Shown: positions 53,973 to 63,600 of the stretch, piece by piece
How the letters are laid out: each line of letters begins with the position of its first letter
Position numbering within the stretch: position 1 is the first letter of the stretch
DNA from: Lichina pygmaea
Lineage: Eukaryota; Ascomycota; Lichinomycetes; Lichinales; Lichinaceae
Direction: 5' to 3'
Assembly (NCBI GenBank): GCA_963422465.1
Contig: OY730170.1
Span: 1,984,001-2,048,000 of the forward strand
DNA length: 64,000 bases
Notes under the pieces: generated by a model
Seen by the model: the letters and a program-made list of their open reading frames with translations, nothing else
The model's database searches: none
Told to the model about the DNA's origin: nothing
Made by a program: the position numbers and the translations under genes

Positions 53973-54634
53973 AGGGTAGGTAACCTGCACAGTGGGTTGT
54001 TCACAAAGGGTGGCCTGGTTCCTAGCAGTAATTGCACAATCCTGGGACTACTCCCCAAGACTGTACTTTCCTGGGCAGTCTTTTCCAACTAGACTCTAGG
54101 GAAATCTGGCTGTATTAACTCAAGCTGGAGACCACACCCTCTGCCTGAGCTTTCCTAGAGTTTTTCAACTCTACCAGCACTAGAGGCAAGCTCTAAACTA
54201 TTTCTCTTATCCTGGGAGCTCTGATCTCCTTGATGCTAGATGTTTCTCTTAAGAGAAGTTCAAGCTGTTATCTCTGTCTGACTGGGAGTACTTGCTCAAT
54301 CCTGGGACCACAACCCAAGACTGAGTGTTCCTAGGTAATTGGGGTCTGTCCCTGGTCTTTCAGAATCCCACTGGCCACTCTCTGCCTTGTTATAGACAGT
54401 CTGTTGGTTGTTGAAGTTAAAGATCGAAGATTCAGAGATCACAACTTTTGACAAACAGGCTGGGTTACCCAAAGTGATGGGTTTTCACCTTATGGTTTTC
54501 GTGGTTCCCAACAGATACTCACTTGGTTTCCAGAACTTCTGACAAAGTCCGGTGAATATCAGAAGTGATGGTCCTTCAATGTAGTGGTACTGGGAAGAGT
54601 TGAAATCTTGTAGTGACTGGTAAAAAGAAAACTT

Positions 54635-55108
54635 CTAGATATTAGAGTGTGAATAGTGGAGTTTGAAAGCCAGATTAAACTGGTTCAGTCTTTTCAAAGA
54701 CCTGAACCGGTATAGAAACTTCTGTAGAAGCTCTGGGTTTGAAATAATAGAAGTGAAATCTTGAGAATTGAAAGAAGCTTGCTGTCTTTGACTTGAATAA
54801 AGAGAGCATGAAGAGGTGATATGTTTCACTGTCTCTTCTGCTTGACCACAGACACATAAAGAGGTAGGAAAATCTAGAACTCCAGCTCTGAATAGACAAC
54901 TTGCCAGGCCAATTCTCCCAGTTCTGGTTTGTAGTAGCAGACTTACCTCAGCTTTCTGTAGCTTTTTGTAGAGCTTCAAGTTGTTGTGGTGAGGCTTTTG
55001 ACAAAACACCAGCCACCCAGAGTAGCTTCTTCTTTTCTTCTTCTCCTATTGGTTTTTCCACTCTTTAATAAAGAGTTTCTGTAGTTCTTTCTTTGAACTA
55101 GTCTGGTT
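54635..55108 (-). pseudogene. LINE-A ORF2 C-terminus, A7, right-hand piece
   Basis: The C-terminal 124 codons of ORF2 (54635-55009) with the Cys/His motif CVCGQAEETVKH, ending SHSNI and TAG. The N-terminal continuation up to 55108 is out of frame or stopped and then cut by C2. It resumes at 58319 beyond C2. Confidence 0.85.
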
Positions 55109-55293
55109 TTTATTTATTTATTTATTTGTTTATTTATTTATTTTATTCTTACTCTGATTTGGCTGGTGAGCCATGCAGAACTTCTAGATACATGCTTTTG
55201 TTTTCCAGAAAACTTTTGAAGGAATAAAAACTGAGACTTGGGTAAGACTAGAGAATTATCTGCAAGAATATGCAGTGTCTGGAGAAAATAAAA

Positions 55294-57300
55294 TCACAGA
55301 GATGATAGGTTTTCTGGTAAGAGTTGGTGTGCTAAGTTAAACTGGTCTAGTCTTTTCAAAGACATAAACCAGAGAAGAAATTCTTTAAGCACTTTAGACT
55401 TTTCAAGTAAAGTAGAGAAATTGTAGGAAAGAAAAGTGGCTTGCTGTCTTTGAGTAAGAAACTTGTTACAAGAGAAAGTAATATGTTGAGCAGTCTCTTC
55501 TCCAAAACTACAGGAACATAGAGGGGATTGGAAGTCAGGAACATTTGCTCTGAAAAGAAAGCTGGCTAGTCCTATCCTTGCTGATAGAATCTGCAAGTAA
55601 AGACTAGTTTCAGCTTTTCTCAAGTCTTTGAAAACTTTGAGATTTTTCCTTTGGGGTAGTCTGCAAAATACCTCCCAGACTGAAGAACATTTCTGTCTGT
55701 TTGCCTGCCATCTGGCTTCCCACTCTTTCTGAAACACTTCTTGAAATTGTTTCTTAGAGTAATCTTGGTTAGTGGTTAGTTCTTCTAGCCATCTTGCTTT
55801 CCAGTTAGGTGTGATAGTAGACAGAGACTTTGGAGGTGTTCTCAGAGTAGACACAAAAACAGTCATCTGGGAAAAGAGCTTATAGAGAAGTGAGAAGAGA
55901 GGATTAGAAGAACTATTGGAAAAATAGAAAGATTGTAGGAAAGTTGCTGTTCTAAATTTGAAATAAAGATCAAGAGGTGGTAGGAATAGTTCTCCTTCAA
56001 TAAGAAATATAGGAGTAGCTTTGAAGACACCTCCTATAGTTTTTAGACACTTAGTCTGGAAAAGATTTAGAGAAGAAATATTAGAAGGTTTTTTGTGGGG
56101 ATTGAACCAGACTCCTACTGCATAGCTGAGAAGTGATCTCAGTATTGCAGTGTAGACAAGTCTAGCAGAGAGAACAGGTAGACCCCATGTAGAAAAAGTA
56201 GTTCTGGAAAGTGCTGAGAAAAACTTGGAAGCTTTCTCTAACATGATTTTCTGGTGTTTTTTCCAGAGAAGCTTGGAATCATAGTGTAGTCCCAGAATAC
56301 ACACTTCTTTCTTAGACTGTAGTACCACTTCTCCAAGTCTTAGACTGAGCTGAAGATTATCTGTTCTTCTTCTAGAAAAATAGAGAAGTTCATACTTTTC
56401 AGGTGCAAACTTCATTCCATGTTTTCTTGCCCAGTCTAAACACTTGGAGTGAGTAGACTTTAGCTTCAGGAGATTGCTTTTGAGAGAAGGGGAAAATGCC
56501 AGAAGGTTTGTGTCATCTGCAAAGTCCAGAGCTGATACACCTTTCTCTGGTGTATGAACAGTATTATGAAGATCTGAAATATAGAAAAGAAATAAAATAG
56601 GAGAGAGAGGTGAACCTTGAGAGACTCCACAGTGTACTGGAAAAAAAGAAGACTCTGAATCATCAAAGACAAGAGAGGTTTTTCTTTGGGTAGTGAAAGA
56701 AAAGATCCAGTTAACAAACCAGCTGGGGATTCCTTTTCTCTCCAGGATTTTCTTGAGAATTTCTGGCAGAACTCTATCATAAGCTCCTGAGATATCCAGA
56801 GAAAGAAGACTGGCTACCATTCCTTTCTTCCAGACTTTTTCAACTTGGGAAGTGAGTAGAAATAGTGCAGACTCAGTTGATCTTCCTTTTCTAAAGCCCA
56901 TCTGGATTTCTGGTAGTAGGTTTTCTTTCTCAGCCAGTTCACTTAGCTTTGTGGCTGCCAGAGCTTCCATCAGCTTCCCAATTGTGTTGAGAAGTGCTAT
57001 TGGCCTCCAAGCTTTGGCATAGCAATAGGATCCTTTGCTAGACTTTCTCAAGCATATTGTTCTGGCTGCTTTGTATCTGTCAGGGAAATATTCTAGCTTC
57101 CAGCAGGCCTCCAGAACTTTGGCTATCTTTTCATTGAAAGAGTCTCCTAATACCTTTAGAAATCCATTGGGTAGAGTGTCTTTCCCAGGCCACAGTTGTA
57201 GTATGCCAGAACATAGTGTAGAGTTGGCACCCTCCCACAGGGTCTCTACCACACTTTCCCACAGTCCCGAGGTCTCTTGCACTCTGCTGTACATACTCAC
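55294..57300 (-). CDS. LINE-C RT open frame fused to 5' UTR-derived start (C2)
   Basis: 668 codons open. About the first 38 are read from 5' UTR sequence (start MSMYSRVQET at 57300); from KDTLPNGFLK on it is a family C ORF2: RPIALLNTIGKLM, LDISGAYDR, VSQGSPLSPILF, the catalytic FADD (in LDFADDTNLL), the post-RT block SYAVGVWFNPH, and the C-terminal CSCSFGEETAQH. No stop or frameshift in 2 kb. It lacks the endonuclease, so it could at most supply RT. Whether a 5' UTR ATG is used is unknown. The junction lacks splice signals, so I read it as a deletion or template switch. Confidence 0.8.
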   Translation of the reverse strand: MSMYSRVQETSGLWESVVETLWEGANSTLCSGILQLWPGKDTLPNGFLKVLGDSFNEKIAKVLEACWKLEYFPDRYKAARTICLRKSSKGSYCYAKAWRPIALLNTIGKLMEALAATKLSELAEKENLLPEIQMGFRKGRSTESALFLLTSQVEKVWKKGMVASLLSLDISGAYDRVLPEILKKILERKGIPSWFVNWIFSFTTQRKTSLVFDDSESSFFPVHCGVSQGSPLSPILFLFYISDLHNTVHTPEKGVSALDFADDTNLLAFSPSLKSNLLKLKSTHSKCLDWARKHGMKFAPEKYELLYFSRRRTDNLQLSLRLGEVVLQSKKEVCILGLHYDSKLLWKKHQKIMLEKASKFFSALSRTTFSTWGLPVLSARLVYTAILRSLLSYAVGVWFNPHKKPSNISSLNLFQTKCLKTIGGVFKATPIFLIEGELFLPPLDLYFKFRTATFLQSFYFSNSSSNPLFSLLYKLFSQMTVFVSTLRTPPKSLSTITPNWKARWLEELTTNQDYSKKQFQEVFQKEWEARWQANRQKCSSVWEVFCRLPQRKNLKVFKDLRKAETSLYLQILSARIGLASFLFRANVPDFQSPLCSCSFGEETAQHITFSCNKFLTQRQQATFLSYNFSTLLEKSKVLKEFLLWFMSLKRLDQFNLAHQLLPENLSSL

Positions 57301-58305
57301 CCCTGGGATCCTGCTTCAGACCACTGGGTCACCAGCCCAGAGCCGACACTCCAACTGTAGTTTGCTCTCTGAGCTTGTTGTTTGGAGCCTAAGCCTGCAC
57401 TCCGTACAAACCGGCATGCACATCTGTCCTCTCAGGCTATATAGACAGTCTTGTAGTAGGCCCAGGCCCTACCTCTGTCACTGCCATTATATGCCACACC
57501 TCGCAGTTGTTAACTGTTTTGTGTTACTTTCGCAGATCTCTCGTACAAAGGCTGACTATGCCTCGCAGACCTTACGGATCCTGCAGGCTGCGCCAGCACC
57601 TGCAGGGCTGCCTTTCCAGCCCACTAACCAAGTAGGGAGGAGTTCTTCTTGGTCCGCTGTCACCTGTGGGGCCCCGGTTGCACCTGTTGGCCCACTGGAT
57701 AACCCAGTCCCCTGGCCCCAGATTGTGGATTGTACGAAGAGACTTTGTGGCAAGGCCTTAGGTAAAACCATCAAGCCAGGACTTTGACTATCACACAGCC
57801 CTTAGGCACTGGAGCAGTGATGTCTCCTCGTACGACCACTCTCCTTCTTTAACAGGTGGTCCCTGTTTGATTAACAACACCGCAGTGCCAAGGCCACTCC
57901 CCCCCTAGCAGATCCTCACATGTTAGCTGGAGACTCTGCTAGAAGAGTGATGTGACGAGAACTTCTCTCGACTACTCCAGAGGTGCCCTATCAGACGTCT
58001 AGACTTCACATCCACTAGCTGTGGGGCTGGCTTCGGGCTGTAGCGTACATAGTAGTTGTCTGTCAGGTCGTTTTCCTCTCCCAAGCTTGGTCGCAGTCCT
58101 CTGTTCTGCTGTAGCTGTTTCACAGGGGCATCCAGGGTGCCTGCGTGACACCTCCGGTGGCCTGTCACTCCGCAACACCAGCAGCTCGACTGGTGACTTG
58201 ATTAGCTCTTGGTGCAGCGACTACGAGCAGTCTGGGAAGCCACCCGCCATCGACTGCCCCGAGGTTCCCAGCCTGCACCACGTGGAGGTTCGAGTTGTTG
58301 CAGGC
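57188..58305 (-). promoter_or_regulatory. LINE-C 5' UTR (C2), CpG-rich
   Basis: 1.1 kb between the 5' TSD and the ORF2 junction; the equivalent in C1 is 58890-60018. LINEs carry internal promoters in their 5' UTR, so this is the likely promoter region, but I identify no specific element. It is notably richer in CG dinucleotides than all the LINE sequence around it. Confidence 0.55.
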
Positions 58306-58318
58306 CAACTAGTCTGGT

Positions 58319-58764
58319 TAGTAGTTAATTAGTTTAACCAAGTGAACTTCCAATAGAGGGAGATAGTTGAGAATTTCTTTAAAGGTTTCTTCACAGAAGA
58401 GGTATAGTGGGAGATATTGGAAAAGATATTGTGCAGAAGTGTTTTCAGAGAGGAAGTTTGAATAGAAGAGAGAAAACAGACTGTGCGAAATTTGAAATAG
58501 AGATCTAGAGGTAAAAGAAACAGCTCACTCTCTAATAAGAAAGATGGAGTGGCTTTGAAGGCATCTCCAATAAGTCTCAGGCATTTGTTGTGGAATGTGC
58601 TAAGAGAAGAGATATTAGAAGATTTTCTTAGAGGATTGAACCAGATCCCCACAGTATAACTCAGTAAAGATCTGAGTATTGCAGTGTACACAAGACATGA
58701 TGTGAGGACTGGAAAACCCCAAGTAGAATATGAAGTTCTAGAAAGAGAGGAAAGTGCTTTCTGA
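58319..58764 (-). pseudogene. LINE-A ORF2 post-RT segment, A7, 5' end
   Basis: Reads QKALSSLSRTSYSTWGF, SYTVGIWFNPLRK, CLRLIGDAFKATPSF and on to KWKFTWLN-like residues, in one open frame to 58329. Through the insertion junction at 58765 this frame is fused by chance to the first codons of C1 ORF1, giving a chimeric open frame 58329-58901. Confidence 0.88.
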
Positions 58765-58778
58765 GTCTCTGTGGGAAT

Positions 58779-58889
58779 AGATAAAGAAGAAGAGCTGGAT
58801 TGGATGTTGGAAGATCTGGGAGCCAGTATAGAGATTGGTGCTCTAGAGTTGTTTTGAGGAGGACTAGGTTTTTTCTTTTTTGAAGCCAT
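58779..58889 (-). pseudogene. LINE-C ORF1 N-terminus (C1)
   Basis: The first 37 codons of C1 ORF1, starting MASKKKKPSPPQ at 58889, with the Lys-rich start shared by ORF1 of all three families; an ATG four codons upstream is also possible. It is cut by A7 (TSD GTCTCTGTGGGAAT) and goes on at 43424. Confidence 0.85.
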
Positions 58890-60018
58890 AGCTCTGGCCA
58901 CAGTTGAGCTATGCCAAAGTATAGCGCAGAGTCACTATCCCTTGCAGAGTCTCTGCCACACTTCCCCACAGTCCTGAGGTTTTTTGCACTCTGCTATATA
59001 CACTCACCCCTAGATCCTGCTTCAGAGTGCTGGGTTACCAGCCTGGAGCCCACACTCCAACTGCAGTTTATTTCTTGATCCTGTTATTTGCAGTCTGAGC
59101 CTGCACTCTGTACAGACTGGCATGTGCTTCTGTCCTCTCAGGCTATATAGACAGTCTTATAGTAGGCCCAGACCCTACTGCCATCACTGCTATTATATGC
59201 CACACCCCACAGCTCTCACTGTTTTGTGTTACCTCTGTAGATCTTTTGTACAGAGACTGACCATGCCTTGCAGACTCTACAGACTCTGCAGGCTATACCA
59301 GCACCTGCAGGACTACCTTTCCAGCCCACTAACCAAGTAGGGAGAAGTCTCTGTCTGCCTGCTGTCACCTGTGGGGTTCCAGTTGTACGTGGTGGCCCAC
59401 TGGAGATCCAGTGCTCTGGCCCCAGTCTGTAGGTAGCCTGAAGACAATCTGTGGCAAGAACTTAGGCAAAACCATCAAGCCAGCACTTTGACTATCACAC
59501 AGCTCTTAGGTACTGGAGTGGTGGAAACTCTTCATACCACCTGCTCACCTTCTTTAACATGTAGTCTCTGTTTGATTAACAACACTGTGGTACAGACATC
59601 ACCCCCCTTCTAGAACAAGATCCTTGATGCATCAGCTGCTGAAGACTCTGCTAGAAGGGGGGTGTGTGATAGGAACTCCTCTCATCTACTCCAGAGATAC
59701 TCTGTCAGGTGTCTAGACTTCACATCCACCAGTTGCAAGACTGGCTTCAGACTGTAGTGTACATAGTAGACATCTGTCAGGTGGTTTTCATAACCAGTTT
59801 GGTTGAAGTTCTCTGTTCTGCTGATGTCACTTCATAGGAGTGTCCAGAGTGCCTGCGCAACACCTCCAGTGGCCTGTCACTCTGCAGGCACCAGCAGCTT
59901 GACTGGTGACTTAATTAGCTTTTGGTGCAGTGACTACAAGCAGCTTGGGAGACTGCCTGCCATCACTACCCTGAGGTTTCCAGTCTGCACTGTGTGGAGG
60001 TTTGAGTCATCACAGACC
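58890..60018 (-). promoter_or_regulatory. LINE-C 5' UTR (C1), CpG-depleted
   Basis: Homologous over its whole length to the C2 5' UTR, but CpG sites of C2 are largely TpG or CpA here (for example GACGAGAACTTCTCTCGAC in C2 against GATAGGAACTCCTCTCATC). Probably the internal promoter region by analogy with other LINEs. No gene lies in it; open frames on the plus strand here are chance. Confidence 0.55.
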
Positions 60019-60119
60019 TGAAGAACCTTAAGTCTAGCTTTAAGCTCACAAACCCACTCACACTTAAGCTGTACCTCTTCCTCTAAGTGAGGTGTTGCAG
60101 GTGACTCAGACTCAGCCAC
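60019..60119 (-). pseudogene. GypA gag N-terminus
   Basis: MAESESPATPHLEEEVQL at 60119 runs to CELKARLKVLQ and meets the C1 insertion. Across C1 the reading goes on as KILQIDKKINYFQ at 38462, a charged helical segment, which is how the gag start was fixed. An upstream in-frame start is not excluded. Confidence 0.65.
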
Positions 60120-60613
60120 TCAGCCCTTGCCTTTATCTACCTGACCTGCATAGCCACTTGCAGCAGTCTGTACAGAGATGTCAAAAGTGACACCTGAAGT
60201 GCCTGAGAGTCCACCAACCTTGTCTTGTGACAGTCAGATTGCCAGGTGACCTGTGGACCTTCCTGCAGAAGCTGTGTTGTTATTATCTGGCAACTCACCT
60301 GCAGAGCTTCCATCATCTGGTGATAGACTTCTATTGTGATCATGTAATAGACTTCAAGTAGCAGCTGTGTCAGTGCTCTGGCAGGCAGCTACACAGTGGG
60401 TTGTTACACTCTGTTGCTAGTCAGTTATGATCATGAAGATTTCACAATCAAATCACCACTCTAGACTGCTTCCTTGAAGAAAAAAGTTGTCAGAACTGTA
60501 AGAGTGCTAGTCTTAGCAGAACAGAGTTGTGATAAAGACCTGTTCCCTAGGCAGCTACTGAAAAGTGTCTGGAAGATGTTGTCAAGTAAGTCTGTAGAGT
60601 ATCACTCAATAGA
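60120..60613 (-). other. GypA leader region, no gene recognised
   Basis: Between the gag ATG and the A9 tail. I see no LTR end and no clear primer binding site, so the 5' LTR must lie beyond A9, outside the window. A 68-codon minus frame (60137-60343) has no recognisable features. Confidence 0.5.
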
Positions 60614-63600
60614 TTTTTTATTTTATTTTTATTTTATTTGATTCTTACACTGGTAGTAGCTTTACAGCCATGCAGATCTTCTAGCTAATAGTGAACTCCT
60701 TCAGAAAACCTTTGAAGGGATAAAAACTGAAGGCAGGGTGTGACTAGGGAATGTAACAAAAGGAATCTTGAAGTTTCTGGTAAGAGAAGAGAATCTAGGT
60801 ATTGGATTGGGAATAGTGGAGTTTTAAAGCTAGATTAAACTGGTTTAGTCTTTTCAAAGACATAAACCAGTACAAGAACTTCTGTAGTAGCTCTGGGTTT
60901 GAAATAATAGTGGTGAAGTCTTGGGGATTAAAAGAGACTTGTTGTCTTTGTCTTGAATAAAGAGAGCATGAAGAGGTGATATGTTTTGCAGTTTCTTCTG
61001 CTTGGCCACACACACATAGTGGGGTAGGGAAGTCAGGAGCTCCAGCTCTGAAAAGAAAACTTGCCAGACCAATTCTTCCAGTCCTGATTTGCAGTAGGAG
61101 ACTTGCCTCAGCTTTCTGTAACTCTTTGTAGAGCTTCAGATTGTTTTTGTGTGGCTTTTGACAGAAAGTCTGCCAGCCTGGATAGCTTCTTCTTTTCTTC
61201 TCTTCCCATTGGTCTTCCCACTCTTTAGTAAAGAGCTTTTGTAGTTCTTTCTTTGAACTAGCCTGGTTAGTAGTTATTTGACTTAACCAAGTGAATTTCC
61301 ACTTAGGAGAGATAGTTGAGGATTCCTTTAAAGGTTTCTTCAAGAGAGAGGCATAGCTGGAAATAGTGGAAAAGATACTGTCAAGAAAGTATTTGAGAGG
61401 GGAGTTTTGAATAGAAGAAAGAAAACAGGCAGTGTGAAATTTAAAGTATAGGTCTAGAGGTAGAAGAAAAAGCTCACTCTCTAATAGAAAAGAAGGAGTG
61501 GCTTTGAAGGCACCCCCAATAAGTCTTAGGCATCTGTTTTGAAATGAAACAAGAGAAGAGATATTGGAGGATTTTCTTAGAGGGTTAAACCAGATCCCCA
61601 CTGCATAGCTCAGTAGAGATCTCAGTATAGCAGTGTACACCAGACGTGATGTGTGAACTGGAAAGCCCCAAGTAGAATAGGAAGTTCTAGAAAGAGAAGA
61701 GAGTGCTTTCTGTGCTTTTTGAAGAATAATCCTCTGGTGTTTGTGCCAGTGGAGCTTTGCATCTAGGTACACTCCAAGTACTCGCACTTCTTCTTTTGAT
61801 TTGAGAATCACATTCCCCAGTCTGAGCTTGAGCTGAAGATTGTCTGATCTTCTTCTGGAAAAATGAAGTATTTCATATTTCTCAGGTGAGAAGACTATTC
61901 CATGTCTTGCAGCCCAGGATAGACATTTGTGGTGTGTGTTCTTTAACTTCAGAAGGTTACTTTTCAAGGAGTGACCAAAAGCAAGCAGATTTGTATCATC
62001 TGCAAACCCCAGGGCAGATACACCAGAAGAGGGAGTATGCACAGTCTCATGCAATTCAGAAATGTAGAATAGAAAAAGAATAGGGGATAATGGAGAACCT
62101 TGAGGAACTCCACAATGAATAGGAATAGAATAAGACTCAGAATCATCAAAGACAAGAGTGGTAGAGCGCTTATCACAGAAGGAGTAGATCCAGGAAGCTA
62201 GCCAGGCAGGTATTCCTTTTCTTTTCAGAATTTGCTGTAGTATCTTGGGGAGAACTCTGTCATAGGCTCCTGAGATATCCAGTGAGAGTAGGGATGCAAC
62301 CATGCCTTCCTTCCAGACTTTTTCCACTTGGGAGGTTAGAAGGAAAAGTGCTGCTTCTGTGGATCTTCCTTTCCTAAAGCCCATCTGGATATCTGGCAAT
62401 AGTCCAGCTTCTTCTGCTATCTTGCTTAGTCTGGCTGCAGCAATAGCTTCCATCAGCTTGCCTGTTGTGTTTAGCAGAGCTATAGGGCGCCAGGCTTTAG
62501 CTTGATTGTAGGTTCCCTTGCCAGGTTTCCTCAAGCAGACTGTTTTTGCACTCTTAAATCTTTCAGGGAAGTACTCCAGTTTCCAGCATGTTGAAGTCAG
62601 AATAGCTAGAGCTTGGCAGAACCTAGGCCCCAGAGCTCTCAGAAATCCATTTGGCAGCTTATCTCTCCCTCCTGCTGTGAAAGGTTTCTTCTTGGCCAGA
62701 ATTTGCTCCACTTCTTCACATGTTACCTCCTGGGAGAGCTGTATCTCAGAGATAGTCTGGGAGCTTTCTGAGCCTGGTTCTGGAACTAGAGCTTTTGGAA
62801 AGAACTGTTGTGAGAAGGCTTTAGTCTTTTCCTCAAAGGTTTTGGCTATTCCTTCTTGTGTTTCCAGGTCAGGAACCAGAGGAAGATCAGGAGTCTTGTT
62901 GGCTTTGGACTTTCCCCACTTTGCAAGCTTCCAGAACTTTGAAGAGCTGGCCAGCTCATGGATTTGGTGTCTGAAAGTGTTCTGTTTTCCATCTCTGACT
63001 GCCTTTTTCTTGAGCTTAGTTGCTTGCTCAAGTTCCTCTTGACTTGCTTGCCTTTTTTGCACTTTTCTTCTTACTCTTCTTTCCTCTTTAACCTTGTTTT
63101 GGATCTCTTGATTCCACCAGGGAACTGAGTGGCCAGATTGCTTCTGGAGCTGTGTGGATTTGCTTGCTATTTCTTGGAGAAAGTTGTCAAGATACTCCAA
63201 GTACTCATCCACTTCATATTTGTCTTGGAAGTGGAAGGGCAGGTGTAGCTTCTCACACTCTACTCTTGCAAGGTTTGAGTCCAGTGTTCTCCAGTTTCTT
63301 TCTGGTTTCCAGATTTTCCTTGGAGGATCCAGGTCCAGGCAGGTTAGTACAGGTCTGTGGTCAGACCCATGAAAGAACTGAAGAGCCACTTTAGAGAAAA
63401 TCAGAGAGTTAGAAAGAGAAGAAGAAATAAAAGACAGATCAATAGAAGAACATGGTTTTTCAGAAAGAGATCTTGCTCTGGTAGGGGTGAAAGGTGCAAT
63501 AGCTAAATCCAGATTTAAATCTTTTATTAGGTCTTGAAACTTGTTTGCAGTCTCAGAGTACAGTTTTCTTTTCTTTGACCAGTCTGGGTGGTGAAGATTT

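Larger units (their letters stand above)
43599..54602 (-). mobile_element. LINE-A copy A8, full-length, in A7 3' UTR; hosts B2
   Basis: TSD AAATCTTGTAGT at 43587-43598 and 54603-54614. Own segments: 43599-45484 and 51035-54602. The 5' end carries the family start AACTCTTCCCAGTACCAC and the tail is ATCAAATCAAA. Close to A4 in sequence; ORFs broken by C-to-T type stops. Confidence 0.93.
55109..58305 (-). mobile_element. LINE-C copy C2 with large internal deletion, in A7
   Basis: Perfect 13 bp TSD AACTAGTCTGGTT at 55096-55108 and 58306-58318. The 3' end has a TTTA tail and the hairpin TGGCT-CACC-AGCCA near 55160-55173. The 5' end has the full 1.1 kb family C 5' UTR (57188-58305). In between, ORF1, the endonuclease and the RT N-terminus (about 2.8 kb by comparison with C1) are missing: the 5' UTR joins ORF2 at 57187. 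It keeps many CpGs, so it is probably recent. Confidence 0.9.
43439..58764 (-). mobile_element. LINE-A copy A7, 5'-truncated, in C1 ORF1; hosts A8 and C2
   Basis: Perfect 14 bp TSD GTCTCTGTGGGAAT at 43425-43438 and 58765-58778. Own segments: 43439-43598 (3' UTR end and hairpin TAGCT-GAAA-AGCTA at 43480-43493), 54603-55108 and 58306-58764. Its 5' end lies in ORF2 at QKALSSLSRTSY, so ORF1, endonuclease and RT core were never copied. About 1.1 kb of its own sequence. Confidence 0.92.
38463..60018 (-). mobile_element. LINE-C copy C1, full-length, splits GypA gag; hosts A6 and A7
   Basis: TSD TGAAGAATCTTA (38451-38462) / TGAAGAACCTTA (60019-60030), one mismatch. Own segments: 38463-42037, 42270-43424 and 58779-60018. 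The hairpin near 38490-38503 and a TTTA-rich tail mark the 3' end. A 5' UTR of about 1.1 kb, different from that of families A and B, marks the 5' end. CpG sites kept in C2 are mostly lost here, so C1 looks older. Confidence 0.9.
2858..60611 (-). mobile_element. GypA: outer Ty3/gypsy chromodomain retrotransposon, 5' end outside window
   Basis: Own segments, left to right: 3' LTR 2858-3167 and 8634-8719; chromodomain tail 8720-8829; chromodomain, integrase, RNase H and RT between 19824 and 24322 (minus SINE-1 and A5); protease and gag 36807-38462; gag N-terminus and leader 60019-60611. Continuity across insertions is shown by TSDs and by protein readings that resume in the next segment. The order on the minus strand, gag-PR-RT-RH-IN-chromodomain, is that of Ty3/gypsy chromoviruses. 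It is dead: the RT active site reads YLNN and there are many stops. Joining the 3' LTR to the chromodomain rests on B1 being a simple insertion. Confidence 0.8.

Noticed and set aside
55109-55150. A TTTA microsatellite as a separate repeat feature
   Set aside because: It is the A-rich tail of LINE C2 (complement). Similar runs at 38463 and 45485 are also LINE tails.
57150-57200. A spliced LINE-C transcript reinserted (intron loss) at the C2 junction
   Set aside because: The deleted part, judged from C1, would not start with GT nor end with AG at the join, and it removes the coding region rather than an intron.
57035-57787. A 250-codon plus-strand frame as a host gene
   Set aside because: It runs antisense through the C2 RT region and 5' UTR and crosses their junction. 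The minus strand has the clear RT frame, and no protein features are seen on the plus strand.
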